Assembly (NCBI GenBank): GCA_044375955.1
Contig: JBILLS010000003.1
Coordinates: 5,443-69,442 of the forward strand
Direction: 5' to 3'
DNA length: 64,000 bases
From: VGCC01 sp044375955
Lineage (GTDB): Bacteria; Actinomycetota; Actinomycetes; S36-B12
The notes beneath the pieces were generated by a model. It made no database searches, had not been told where the DNA came from, and saw only the letters and a list, made by a program, of their open reading frames with translations. Positions 33,326-42,173 of this stretch are shown in pieces. Position 1 is the first letter of the stretch, and each line of letters opens with the position of its first letter. The translations under genes and the position numbers were made by a program.

Positions 33326-34066
33326 ATGAGGAATCTTGAGATGCGACGTTCAATCTTGATTGCGGCAGCGTGCGGCGCCCTGACCATCACTGCTGCGGCG
33401 CCGGCTGGTGCAGAGAGCTTCGCCAGCCAGGATGTAGCAAAGGCATACGCGCTCATGATGACCAAGGGTGAAGGAAAGTCGCTCACGGGTGGCAAGAAGA
33501 TGGTGCGCGAGTTCTCTGTGCTTAGCGCTAGCTCCGGACCCGCCGACTCGCCATGGTTGTGCGACCTCTCAGGTGCTGATGAGATCGAAGGCAAGGGTGG
33601 CGGGGACGTTGTCACGATGGAGTTCGTGTCAGAAGCGGGTCCAAACATGAGCGAAGCTCTGCAGGAAGTCTTTGTGTACGCGACTGCGCAGCAGGCAAAG
33701 CTTGCCTACGACCGCATCGTCAAGGACATCAAGCAGTGTGAGGGCCTGCACCGGCCTACCGCCAACGACGGAGAACCCGCTGAGACTGATGATGCCTCGG
33801 GCTCCACGAGGAAACTCACGAATGGGACCAAGACGTCTGCTGACGGCGACACGTTCTTGTGGGTGAACTCAACAACGACCATCGCCAGCACAGGCGGGAA
33901 TTTCCAGCATGACTATCGGACGGTGCGTCACTTCGGTTCATACCTGCAGATCCTCCAGGTGGAAAGCGAAGGCACCTCGGCGCAGAAGATTTCTGCCCAG
34001 CAGATTCGAACCATGGATCGCTTAACGGATTCGCTCGGCGATCGCTGGCGTTCAGCCCTCAACTAG
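33326..34066 (+). CDS. Secreted PknH-like sensor-domain protein
   Basis: Exported protein of 246 residues with a signal peptide (ILIAAACGALTITAAAPAGA). The mature part resembles the extracellular domain of mycobacterial PknH and related lipoproteins: paired Cys (LCDLSG and KQCEGL), the segment EVFVYATAQQAKLAYDRIVKDIKQC and a long C-terminal beta region VRHFGSYLQILQVES. Such domains bind ligands outside the cell; here no kinase is attached. ATG 33341 is an alternative start. It is the only gene of the third att-bounded cassette. Confidence 0.72.
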   Translation: MRNLEMRRSILIAAACGALTITAAAPAGAESFASQDVAKAYALMMTKGEGKSLTGGKKMVREFSVLSASSGPADSPWLCDLSGADEIEGKGGGDVVTMEFVSEAGPNMSEALQEVFVYATAQQAKLAYDRIVKDIKQCEGLHRPTANDGEPAETDDASGSTRKLTNGTKTSADGDTFLWVNSTTTIASTGGNFQHDYRTVRHFGSYLQILQVESEGTSAQKISAQQIRTMDRLTDSLGDRWRSALN

Positions 34067-34221
34067 TTGGCAACTATTCCACCTCGAAAGCGTGACGACC
34101 CGCGGCCAAGATGCTGGGCGGAAAGGAGGCTCGCAGGGAACAGGGTGATCCGTGGTGCACGGAAGGCCGATGTCCGAGGTGCCCTTCAGATGAGCCCGGA
34201 ATCGCTCTGAAACGCCGTCCA

Positions 34222-34272
34222 TCGACTGAAGATCGCAAGAGCGGCGCTTCGACTCGGCGTCTGGCCACCACT
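34222..34272 (+). other. att copy 4 (degenerate tRNA-Phe 3' end)
   Basis: About 37 of 51 bases match tRNA-Phe 29354-29404 in the same orientation. The end ctggccaccac is intact, while the T-arm has several changes. It separates the third cassette from the long polysaccharide segment. Confidence 0.68.
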
Positions 34273-34325
34273 CGTATCCCCTGATCAACGGCCCGCTTGG
34301 CGCTGTCTGGACACCACCGATGCGT

Positions 34326-35084
34326 TTAGGGCCGACTCGGGACAGCCGCGACGCGGATCGCAGGGCCCATCCCCACGCGGCGAAGGAAGGCGAAACGGCC
34401 TCCCGGCACTGCCCGAGCCTCGGCGGCGATGGCGCGCGTGATCGTCCGGGCGAGGCCCGACCTCGGATACTCGGTGACCGTGCGGACGACGAGGTCGTGC
34501 GGAAGATGCCGCTCCCGCAGGCCCACGAGGTCGACCATCGCCCCAGCCTGCGTGTAGAAGCCGAGCGCGCCATCGCGGACCGGGTCGATGCCAACCGTCG
34601 TGTGCACGACGATCGCGTCCTCCAGGCTGGGGGCGGCATCCGGGCGCCCTGCACGCGCCGCCACATCCACCGCGGCGACCGCGCTGCGTACAGTGAAGTC
34701 CTCGCCTAGCACCGGGCTCTCGAGACCGACGTCATGAAGGAGTCCGGAGACGACGAGGAGCTCAGCGTCGACGTCCGCGCCATCGATGAGCGCGAGCGCA
34801 CGAGCGAACACCGCTGTGCGATAGGCGTGCCCAAGAATCTCGGGACACTGCGTGCGAGCGACGTCCACAGCCTCGGCGACCAGCACGGTATCCGGAACCA
34901 ACATCGCTTCGGACAAGTCTCGCTGAGGCTTACACCGAGGGCTCATGCGTTGCACGAACAGCGTGCGCTGCGTCGCGATCGAGATGCCGAGCATCTTCCT
35001 TCGCTGCGACCTCGAGAGCCGGCCGCCCGTCGCGTCCAGCCATCCTGGTCCACCCACGCGATTGGGGTCAGGATGCGCGCTCAT
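34326..35084 (-). CDS. HD-domain phosphohydrolase
   Basis: Protein of 252 residues. Metal ligands are visible as GHAYRTAVFARAL and GLLHDVG (the HD pair), followed by VVHTTVGID and a distal acidic region, the usual layout of HD-superfamily hydrolases. The arrangement resembles cyanamide-hydratase/uricase-regulator-like HD proteins. ATG at 35084 has AAGGGG at good spacing; the first 45 residues are basic and atypical, and ATG 34946 is an alternative. Substrate unknown. Last minus-strand gene before the glycan segment. Confidence 0.75.
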   Translation of the reverse strand: MSAHPDPNRVGGPGWLDATGGRLSRSQRRKMLGISIATQRTLFVQRMSPRCKPQRDLSEAMLVPDTVLVAEAVDVARTQCPEILGHAYRTAVFARALALIDGADVDAELLVVSGLLHDVGLESPVLGEDFTVRSAVAAVDVAARAGRPDAAPSLEDAIVVHTTVGIDPVRDGALGFYTQAGAMVDLVGLRERHLPHDLVVRTVTEYPRSGLARTITRAIAAEARAVPGGRFAFLRRVGMGPAIRVAAVPSRP

Positions 35085-35491
35085 CCGCGGCCCCTTCTCT
35101 CGACTCAGGGCCGTGAGCCTAATGCTGAATCACATCACGAATCGTCGACTGCAGTGCGATGTCGGCACGTCTAGGAGGGTCCTAGGGCCCCCGGTCGGGC
35201 CGCCGGTGTGCAGTTCCTCACCGACGTCAATGACTACGACAGCCTGGCTCCTCGGTGGCATCGCCTTGCTCATGGCCTGACTCGCGTCAAAGCTTGTGCC
35301 AAAGGCGCCCAAGCAGCAGCTGGCATCCTCCCCGGGAGACTTCCCTCGTAAACGAGGGCAACCGGATCGACAGCAGGCCCACCTTCCTACCCATGGCTTC
35401 GCGCACTGATTAGACTGAGGATCACTGAGAGAATCGACCGCGAGAGGTATCTGTCATCGACGGTCCTGTTCGGATCCACGGAGGTGGCACT
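35085..35491. other. Non-coding stretch with inverted repeat
   Basis: About 400 bases without a supported gene. A 6-3-6 inverted repeat (ctagga-ggg-tcctag) lies at 35171-35185 and is followed by a GC-rich repeat. A frame at 35230-35280 could give a 16-residue hydrophobic peptide (MTTTAWLLGGIALLMA), too short to call. The right end must hold the promoter of the secreted protein, with GGAGGTGG just before its GTG. Confidence 0.5.
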
Positions 35492-36526
35492 GTGACACGC
35501 ATCGCCCTTACCCGTATTGCTGTAGCGGGGATCGCCGCGATAGTCATGGCCAGCGGATCGATGGCCTATGCCGCAAATGACGGAACCGTTGAGGACACCT
35601 TCCCGACCGTGGTTGCTCTCGAACCGAAGACCCATCATCGACAGTCCGTCTTCAGCGTCGAATTCGATGTCGCCCGGGACAAGGAACGGCGCTTCATTAC
35701 CAGCTTGCTGACTGTCAAGGACACCACCGACCGTCTCTTCCTCGGACAAGAGCTCGCATGCACGAGCCCCTCGGGCAAGGCAGTCATCGGCATGGAGACA
35801 GGCCGCAACTTCTGGCAAGACGGTCTCGGAAGCACAGTCGCCTCGTTCGTCCTCAAGGCCAATGAGGCGGGGCGCTGGAAATGCGAATCAACCGTGAACC
35901 TGTGTGTTCCGGGCCAATGTGACTCCGGGCAGGGTTCCGGCACCTTGACCTTGGAAGCCGGTAGTGCCGTTTCGGCCATGAAGGTCAGCAGGCCCCTGGA
36001 GTTGTGGTCAACGAGTGCTCGGTTCATCACCAAAGATCAGGCGATCAAGCCAGGCAAGTCCCTCTCTCTGAGCAAGACGTTCACCGTGGGGCAAGGCGCA
36101 ACTCCCACGGTGATCGGGGAGTTCTCCTTCAGCAATTGCATTGAGCCCACCTACCCCAATGCCTGCGGCACCCTCACCAGCCACAACATCAACGGATCAG
36201 CAACAGCCTCGGTTGCCATGAAGGTTGCTCAGGTTCCGGCCAAAGCTGGAGCACAATGCTCCGTCGCCTCGGCAACATCCGGCCAAGGTCAGGGCGTGCG
36301 CACCATTACGGCAGAGCAGCACCATGCCACTTTCTCCATTGAGATTCCCAACATCTCACTGAGCTCTTCACCTGATTGCACGAACAAGGTCACGGTTTCG
36401 GCTACTTTCCGGTCCATCAAGGGCAACGGAATCGTGATCGAGGGCGGTACGAGCAAGAAGCCGATGTCTCTGGTCAGCATCGGAGAGATTGATACGGCCT
36501 ATCAATCGATACCAGTGACGCCTTGA
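35492..36526 (+). CDS. Secreted protein of unknown function
   Basis: Exported protein of 344 residues. GTG at 35492 follows GGAGGTGG, and the first 28 residues form a signal peptide (IAVAGIAAIVMASGSMAYA). The mature part is Ser/Thr-rich and beta-like, with three or four Cys pairs (ELACTSPSG, WKCESTVNLCVPGQC, FSNCIEPTYPNACG, QCSVAS, PDCTNKV) that suggest disulfide-bonded Ig-like modules. I do not recognise a family. It ends only ten bases before the first sulfotransferase gene and so may be co-transcribed with the glycan genes. Confidence 0.7.
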   Translation: MTRIALTRIAVAGIAAIVMASGSMAYAANDGTVEDTFPTVVALEPKTHHRQSVFSVEFDVARDKERRFITSLLTVKDTTDRLFLGQELACTSPSGKAVIGMETGRNFWQDGLGSTVASFVLKANEAGRWKCESTVNLCVPGQCDSGQGSGTLTLEAGSAVSAMKVSRPLELWSTSARFITKDQAIKPGKSLSLSKTFTVGQGATPTVIGEFSFSNCIEPTYPNACGTLTSHNINGSATASVAMKVAQVPAKAGAQCSVASATSGQGQGVRTITAEQHHATFSIEIPNISLSSSPDCTNKVTVSATFRSIKGNGIVIEGGTSKKPMSLVSIGEIDTAYQSIPVTP

Positions 36527-36536
36527 TCGCGCATCA

Positions 36537-37670
36537 ATGGCCACTTCACTTGTCATTCATGTAGGCCCGCGAAAGACTGGAACGACATACCTGCAGAGGG
36601 CCCTGACGCTGGCGGCCCCAACACTGCGTGAGTCTGGCGTGCTCTACGTCACCCGCCTCGCAGGAGTCAGTCGCTACAACCACGTGGCCGCGACCTACGC
36701 GGTGTCAGGTTTGCGATCGGGGCGATCGAGCCACATATGGCGGAACGTCAGTGAGGAGAACATCCGTGACCTCGCGCGCCAGGTGGATGCTTGGGACGGC
36801 CCCGCCATCATCTCATCGGAGGCACTGGGTGGACTGAGCACGGCCGAGGCGACCACGTTCATCTCTTGTCTGCCCAGCGCACCGGTGCATGTGATCGCCA
36901 CACTCCGGGCGCTGCCTGATGTCGTGCTGTCCTCGTGGTCGCAGAACGTGCTCAACCTGCATACCCAATCGCTCGACACCTACGTCGAGCGCTTCATCAA
37001 GCGTCGGACGCAATTGCCACCGGCGGAGCGCTGGCGGCTGTGGGACGAAGATCGTCACGCGACCTTCTGGCGCAGTTACGACTATCCGGGTCTGCTTTCC
37101 CGGTGGCTACACATGGGCTTTCCCGTGAGCGCTGTCGTCGTGCCAGACTCCGCGCAACCGCGCGATGAGCTGTGGAATCGCTTTCGTGAGGCCGTCAACC
37201 TCGATGCTCTTCCCCTGATCGCCCCGAAGGTGCCCGGTGCTCAAGCCAATGGAGCTCGATCCCTAGAGGAGCTCGAGGTCATCCGCAGAACCGTCATAAG
37301 CGCCACCCGACAGGGACTGACCCTGGATGATCTCCGACCACTTCGCGGAAAGCGATGGAAACTCCCGCGAGGCACCTCTCTACGCTCCGGCACTCGGCCG
37401 GGATTGGCTCCGGCCGCCGCGGAGGTCTTCGCGCAATGGGCACGGGAAGACGTGGACCTCTTGGCGAAGCTCCCCATAAGCCTCGTTGGCCCCAGGGAAG
37501 AACTGCTGCGCCCAACGCGCCCACAGCAGCCGCCACAGTACGCCGCTTACGCAGAGGCGGCGGGCTTTCTGGTCGCGAACCGCATTCTGGGCAAGCAGGG
37601 CGGCCGGACTTGGCGATCATGGCTTCGACCAAGTCGGCGCGCGTTCCGACTGGGCAGGTGGGGCACGTGA
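36537..37670 (+). CDS. Sulfotransferase-like protein 1
   Basis: Predicted PAPS-dependent sulfotransferase of 377 residues. The 5'-phosphosulfate loop is the N-terminal HVGPRKTGTTYLQ, and the second site lies around VIATLRALPDVVLSSWSQ, where an Arg and a Ser of the 3'-phosphate motif are expected. A basic C-terminal tail (RTWRSWLRPSRRAFRLGRWG) may contact membrane or acidic glycan. First of three sulfotransferase genes that overlap one another by four bases. It should transfer sulfate to a surface glycan made by the neighbouring genes. Confidence 0.8.
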   Translation: MATSLVIHVGPRKTGTTYLQRALTLAAPTLRESGVLYVTRLAGVSRYNHVAATYAVSGLRSGRSSHIWRNVSEENIRDLARQVDAWDGPAIISSEALGGLSTAEATTFISCLPSAPVHVIATLRALPDVVLSSWSQNVLNLHTQSLDTYVERFIKRRTQLPPAERWRLWDEDRHATFWRSYDYPGLLSRWLHMGFPVSAVVVPDSAQPRDELWNRFREAVNLDALPLIAPKVPGAQANGARSLEELEVIRRTVISATRQGLTLDDLRPLRGKRWKLPRGTSLRSGTRPGLAPAAAEVFAQWAREDVDLLAKLPISLVGPREELLRPTRPQQPPQYAAYAEAAGFLVANRILGKQGGRTWRSWLRPSRRAFRLGRWGT

Positions 37671-38740
37671 CCCGCTGCATACACCTGCATATCGGTCCAA
37701 GGAAGTCCGGCACAACCTTCCTGCAGCAGGCACTCATCTCCAATGCGCAGGCGCTCCGTGCCGAAGGTTTGCTCTATCCGGTGACCGGCCGGTCGCTGCG
37801 GCAGCGCCTTCTGGGTGCACCTCGGTGGCTCAACCACGAGAAGGAGTTGCTTGCCGCCTGCACCGCAGAAGCCAGCTCCACGACCGAGTGGCTCTCGCGC
37901 GAACTGGCGGCTACGTCAGAAGACGTCATCCTTTCCGGCGAGGCTGTAGCAGCCTGCTCGCCGGCTGAGTTGGATCACCTGACCGCCAACGTGGGCGTAG
38001 GTGACCTTCATGTGATCATCACGGCACGAGCACTAGAAGCTGTTATCCCTTCTACTTGGCAGCAGCACATTCGCAATGGTCGAACGGCCTCGTTGGCGAC
38101 CTTTGTCGACAACATCGCCAGACTCAACGACCAGCGCCAGCAAGCTCCGCTGACCTGGGCCACTGATCCAGCTCAGGGTTTCTGGCTCGCGAACGACCAC
38201 GCGGCCCTCGCCGAACGCTGGATCGCCCGAGGGGCACAGGTGAGTGTCGTGACAGTGCCCGCGGGCGCCGCGCCCGCCGAGACTCTCTGGCAGCGCTTTC
38301 TCAGGGCGTTGGGATTGAGCAATGCCGCGATCACGGCATCTACCATCCCAAACATGCAGCCACTTCATGTCGGTCTCACTGCACCCGAGGCTCTCACCCT
38401 GAGGGAGATCGTCTGGCAGTTGGAGTGTGGTGGCATGGACATCTCGGAGCGCCGCCGATGGGCTCATCGCTTGGTCGACGACGTCTTCCGCGGGCGCCCG
38501 ACACGTGGTCCGGCCCTGCATCTGACGGGCGCGGACCTCCATCGGGCTCGGCAGTCGGCCGCGGATGACGCCGCACAGTTGGCCACTCTCGTAGAGAACG
38601 GTCAGATAGCTCTCTACGGAGATCTTGCCGACCTGACACCCAGCGAGATCGTGGTGGAGATTGACCAGGCCCAACTCTCGCGCGAGATCACCAACCTCGG
38701 CGGCCGTTGCATCGCCTACCTCGAGGGAGCCCGCTCATGA
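37667..38740 (+). CDS. Sulfotransferase-like protein 2
   Basis: Protein of 357 residues, clearly paralogous to the preceding one: HIGPRKSGTTFLQQAL at the N-terminus and HVIITARALEAVIPSTWQQHIRNG in the middle. The GTG start at 37667 overlaps the previous stop as GTGA; the frame is open for 300 bases further left, but that stretch only reads the other gene's end in another frame. The pair probably arose by duplication and then took different acceptor specificities. It ends overlapping the third sulfotransferase by four bases (ATGA). Confidence 0.8.
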   Translation: MTRCIHLHIGPRKSGTTFLQQALISNAQALRAEGLLYPVTGRSLRQRLLGAPRWLNHEKELLAACTAEASSTTEWLSRELAATSEDVILSGEAVAACSPAELDHLTANVGVGDLHVIITARALEAVIPSTWQQHIRNGRTASLATFVDNIARLNDQRQQAPLTWATDPAQGFWLANDHAALAERWIARGAQVSVVTVPAGAAPAETLWQRFLRALGLSNAAITASTIPNMQPLHVGLTAPEALTLREIVWQLECGGMDISERRRWAHRLVDDVFRGRPTRGPALHLTGADLHRARQSAADDAAQLATLVENGQIALYGDLADLTPSEIVVEIDQAQLSREITNLGGRCIAYLEGARS

Positions 38741-39459
38741 TTGTGGTTGTCTGCGGCCAGCACCGCTCCGGCTCGACCCTGACATGGCAGGTGGCCCACG
38801 AGTTGCTCACCTCAGCGCCATCTGCTTCAGCGCCATCTGTGTCAACGCCATTGTCGACCCCGAGGGAGGACTTGCAGATGCTCGCCCTTGACCCAGGCGA
38901 CATCCGCATGGTCAAGGTGCACTTCTCCCCCGTGATGAAGAAGAAGGAATTTCCCCAGCAGGGTGCTCGCTACATCTACACCTATCGGGACCCACGTGAC
39001 GTGGCGGCCTCGCTGATTCGCAAGGGCCGGTACCACCACGGTCACGAGAAGCGCGGAGTCGAAGGCGTCACGGCGATAGTCCGTCGCGAGCTGCGCGGTG
39101 ACACCTTCTGGCGAACGCGGGAGAACTTGTGGATTGGGCGCTACGAAGAACTTGCGCAGGACATTCCAGGACTGGTGCGCTCTCTTGCAGACTTTCTCAG
39201 TGTTCCTGTGGACGAGGATTCAGTGCGGCGCATCACCGATTTCGTATCCGTCGATCGCCAGCGCGAGCGCGTGGCGGACGTCCGTGATCACGGAGTCGAT
39301 CCTTCCCTGCGCATCACCTCGAACCACATCACCGACGGGCAGGAGGGAGCGTGGCGAGCCACACTCACTTCCGAGGAGGTTGCCGCTATTGAAGTGGTGG
39401 CGACTGAGTGGATGCGAGCCCACGGCTACGTGTGCGAGACGCTGCCACGACAGCTGTGA
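38737..39459 (+). CDS. Sulfotransferase-like protein 3
   Basis: Protein of 240 residues with a different P-loop style, VVVCGQHRSGSTLTWQVA, and the 3'-phosphate motif YIYTYRDPRDVAASLIRKG, which contains the invariant Arg and Ser of classical sulfotransferases. RYEELAQDIPGLVRSLADFL is the usual following segment. It therefore belongs to a subgroup different from the first two. ATG 38737 overlaps the previous stop. Its last 74 bases overlap the end of the convergent glycosyltransferase gene. Confidence 0.85.
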   Translation: MIVVVCGQHRSGSTLTWQVAHELLTSAPSASAPSVSTPLSTPREDLQMLALDPGDIRMVKVHFSPVMKKKEFPQQGARYIYTYRDPRDVAASLIRKGRYHHGHEKRGVEGVTAIVRRELRGDTFWRTRENLWIGRYEELAQDIPGLVRSLADFLSVPVDEDSVRRITDFVSVDRQRERVADVRDHGVDPSLRITSNHITDGQEGAWRATLTSEEVAAIEVVATEWMRAHGYVCETLPRQL

Positions 39460-40516
39460 CAAACAGCGTCGCATCGTCCGCCCAGTTGTGATGGGCGAGC
39501 ACGGCCGCCCGGCCATTGTCTCCAAGACGCCGCCGGCGCTCCTCGTTCTGATGCAGTTCGATCACGGCTGTAGCAGCAGCAGCCGGGTCGCGAAAGGGCA
39601 CGATGATGCCGGCGTCGTGACGATTGAGCACGTCAACGACCAGCGGCAAAGGAGTAGCAACCACGGGGATGCCCATGGCGAGGTACTCAAACACCTTGGT
39701 CGGATGAGAGTTTCGGTAGTTGTTCTCGTTATGCAGCAGTGACAATCCGGCGGTCACACCTCGCATGCGCTCGACCGCCTGGGGATGGGGCAGACGTCCA
39801 TGCCAGCGCACATCCCCATCAAGATCGGCGCGCCGAAGTTGCTCTTCCACATCTGCGGATGCTGTGCCCACGATGTCCAAGACGATCCCGTGGGGGCGCA
39901 GCATTCGGCCGACCTCGATCAGGTCCAGAGCCCCTCTGGCCTTGGTCAGAGTGCTGACACACACGGCGCGACCCGGTCCCGGGCTGGGAGGATTGCCCTC
40001 AATGATCGTCGAATTCGGAACAACAGGGTGCGGGCGACGGAATCGCTCCGAATACGCCGCCTCGGCCAACAGGAGTTCACACCGGCGCTCCGCCCAACGC
40101 TCCAGCGCCCGGATACCGCCGGCCGCTACTCGGTCGAGTGCCGGAGGAATCCATTCCTTGTAGGTCACGGCAGCCGCGGTGTCCTCGTGCACGTCCCAGA
40201 CGACAGGCGTTTCGCGCACACTGGCGGCTGCCAATATCAGCTCTATATCGTGGATCAGGACGACGTCGTAATCACTGGCAGTCTGGCGCAACAGCCGCCG
40301 GGCCGCTCGCAGAGCACCCAGACGCCGCCGCCCAATGGAGCGCGGTAGATCGATCGTCGCAACATCGACCGGCGGATCGACACCGTGAGCTGAGAATGGG
40401 GCCGCATACGTGACCACATGTCCGGCATCGACCAGGGCGGCGATCTGGCGCACCAGGATTCGAGTGTCGAGCGGGTGATGAACAACGGTCATCGCGAGAA
40501 CCCGGATGGAGGTCAC
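39386..40516 (-). CDS. Glycosyltransferase, GT4 family
   Basis: GT-B fold glycosyltransferase of 376 residues acting in the cytoplasm on a nucleotide sugar. The N-terminal domain begins RVLAMTVVHHPLDTRI and has VVWDVHEDT. The donor-binding half has the ExxxxxxxE-like segment HPTKVFEYLAMGIPVVATPLPLV. It overlaps the ABC ATPase gene upstream by four bases, forming a minus-strand operon of glycosyltransferase 2, permease, ATPase and this gene. The C-terminus overlaps the end of the convergent sulfotransferase 3 gene by 74 bases, which is unusually long. Confidence 0.87.
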   Translation of the reverse strand: MTSIRVLAMTVVHHPLDTRILVRQIAALVDAGHVVTYAAPFSAHGVDPPVDVATIDLPRSIGRRRLGALRAARRLLRQTASDYDVVLIHDIELILAAASVRETPVVWDVHEDTAAAVTYKEWIPPALDRVAAGGIRALERWAERRCELLLAEAAYSERFRRPHPVVPNSTIIEGNPPSPGPGRAVCVSTLTKARGALDLIEVGRMLRPHGIVLDIVGTASADVEEQLRRADLDGDVRWHGRLPHPQAVERMRGVTAGLSLLHNENNYRNSHPTKVFEYLAMGIPVVATPLPLVVDVLNRHDAGIIVPFRDPAAAATAVIELHQNEERRRRLGDNGRAAVLAHHNWADDATLFVTAVVAASRTRSRGLASTQSPPLQ

Positions 40517-41292
40517 GGCTCCGGCCCGTGATCTGACCCTTGATGTCCCTGACGGCGAGCTCGGCGGCGGCGGGACTCTTCCGCGTAGGCATCGATTACA
40601 TCGTCGGGTGTGCCGTCGCCCTCGATGCGTCCCTTCTCGATCCAGACCACGCGGGTGCAGGACCCTCGAATGGCCGACATCGAGTGGCTCACGAGGACAA
40701 CGGCCTCGGCTCGGCCACGAAGCTGCCGCATGCGATCCATGCTGCGGTCCTTGAAATCGAGGTCACCTGTGACCAGCGCCTCGTCGAGCAGGAGGATCTC
40801 ATGATCCACCGAAGAAGCAATCGCGAACTTCAACCGAGCGGCCATCCCCGAGGAGTAGGTCGAGAGTGGCAGCTCAATATGGTCGGCGACACCGGAGAAG
40901 TCGATGATCTCGTCGATGCGCTCGCGGACGGCTGCGCGAGTCATGCCCAGGGCAAGGCACCCGAGCTCAATGTTCTCTCGGCCGGAGAGTCGCGGCACGA
41001 GGGTCTTGCCGACACCAAGGAGTACGGGGGGTGATGATGTGTAGACGGCACCGCGGGTCAACGGCAACAGGCCGGCCATGGCCCGCAGCAGACTTGATTT
41101 TCCGGCGCCATTTCGACCGATGATGCCGACGCTTTCACCCGCGGAGATCTCCAAGCTGACTCCGCGTACTGCCTCGACTTGTTGAGCCCGACGGGGAACG
41201 AGTCGGCCATGCGGGAATACGCGGTAGGACACGGCGACGTCATCGAGGAGCAGCCGCAAGGTCGACTTCTCCGCCGATTCAGTCGCGTCCAT
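40513..41292 (-). CDS. ABC transporter ATPase for polysaccharide export (TagH/Wzt type)
   Basis: ATPase of about 259 residues powering the ABC-2 exporter. Walker A is GRNGAGKSS, the signature region is LSTYSSGMAARLKFA, Walker B is EILLLDEAL and the switch His is in VLVSHSM. YSSGM in place of LSGGQ is typical for teichoic-acid and O-antigen exporters, as is the absence of a long C-terminal glycan-binding domain in the TagH-like short form. ATG 41292 has GAGGGGA. It overlaps the permease gene by 14 bases. Confidence 0.92.
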   Translation of the reverse strand: MDATESAEKSTLRLLLDDVAVSYRVFPHGRLVPRRAQQVEAVRGVSLEISAGESVGIIGRNGAGKSSLLRAMAGLLPLTRGAVYTSSPPVLLGVGKTLVPRLSGRENIELGCLALGMTRAAVRERIDEIIDFSGVADHIELPLSTYSSGMAARLKFAIASSVDHEILLLDEALVTGDLDFKDRSMDRMRQLRGRAEAVVLVSHSMSAIRGSCTRVVWIEKGRIEGDGTPDDVIDAYAEESRRRRARRQGHQGSDHGPEP

Positions 41293-42145
41293 AGGTCCCC
41301 TCACCCCGCCAGAAGACCACTACCCCGGCGGTGGCAGCAATCAACGACCACACGGCGGCGGCCACCCAGTTGGTGACGCCGCCCGGTGCGGTGTATCCGG
41401 TCAGGAGCGCATCCCGCATGACCGCAAGATAGACAGCGCCGGGGTTGTAGACCAGCACGTACTCCACCCAGGTGGGCAGGTCGAGCTGTGAGATCCGCTC
41501 GGTAATCGGGAACATCACCCCGGACGCCAGCCCCCACAATCGCAGCACAAGCGGGAGGACCCCGCCGATATCGGGTGTGTGGCTCATCCACCGGGCGAGC
41601 AGCAGGGCGGCGCCCCAACCGAAGGGGATTATGAGCAGGATCGCCAACGGCGCGAGCAGCCACGACCACGTCACCGGTTCGCCGGTCAGTATCAGGACGA
41701 CAACGAGCACGGGAAGGGAGACCACGAAAGCTCGAACCTGCTGCACGACTGCGGCAGTCGGCAGGATCACCGCGGGGATCGGAAGAGAGGTGAGCAACCC
41801 TCGATTCGCCGAGACCGAGCGCGCGCCCGACTGTGCGCAACGACGGATGACGGCAAAGGTGAACACGCCCACCGCGAGGTAACCCAGGTAGTTCGGCACC
41901 GAAGTTCGGGCCCCCAGGAGCAAACCAAACAGCACCCAGTAGGTGGCCATGGTCGTCAGTGGGTCCAGGACCTCCCAGAGAGGCCCAAGTCTCCGCGCCC
42001 GATTTCCCGCTTGAGTCTTGGCGCGGGCATAGGCGCGGATGAATTCGCGACGCTGCCACAGGGCCCTGAGGTAGGTCATCAAGCTCAGACGGTCACCTAC
42101 GCGTACGAGCCCAGCATCGTGTGCCCGCTGTGCAGCACTCACCAT
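41279..42145 (-). CDS. ABC-2 type polysaccharide export permease
   Basis: Membrane permease of about 288 residues with six predicted helices, among them MATYWVLFGLLLGA, YLAVGVFTFAVI, VSLPVLVVVLIL, PLAILLIIPFGWGAALLLA, LWGLASGVMFPI and VAAAVWSLIAATAGVVVFW. The segment YNPGAVYLAVMRDALLTG is characteristic of the TagG/Wzm family. ATG 42145 has GGGGAG; the upstream ATG at 42202 would overlap the previous gene. With the ATPase it should move a lipid-linked glycan across the membrane. Confidence 0.9.
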   Translation of the reverse strand: MVSAAQRAHDAGLVRVGDRLSLMTYLRALWQRREFIRAYARAKTQAGNRARRLGPLWEVLDPLTTMATYWVLFGLLLGARTSVPNYLGYLAVGVFTFAVIRRCAQSGARSVSANRGLLTSLPIPAVILPTAAVVQQVRAFVVSLPVLVVVLILTGEPVTWSWLLAPLAILLIIPFGWGAALLLARWMSHTPDIGGVLPLVLRLWGLASGVMFPITERISQLDLPTWVEYVLVYNPGAVYLAVMRDALLTGYTAPGGVTNWVAAAVWSLIAATAGVVVFWRGEGTYGRD

Positions 42146-42173
42146 GGTGTGCTCCCCATTCCGTGCCGCGTCT

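Noticed and set aside
37355..37666. Longer form of sulfotransferase 2 starting at 37355
   Set aside because: The extension reads the previous gene in another frame and lacks family sequence; the P-loop lies right behind GTG 37667.
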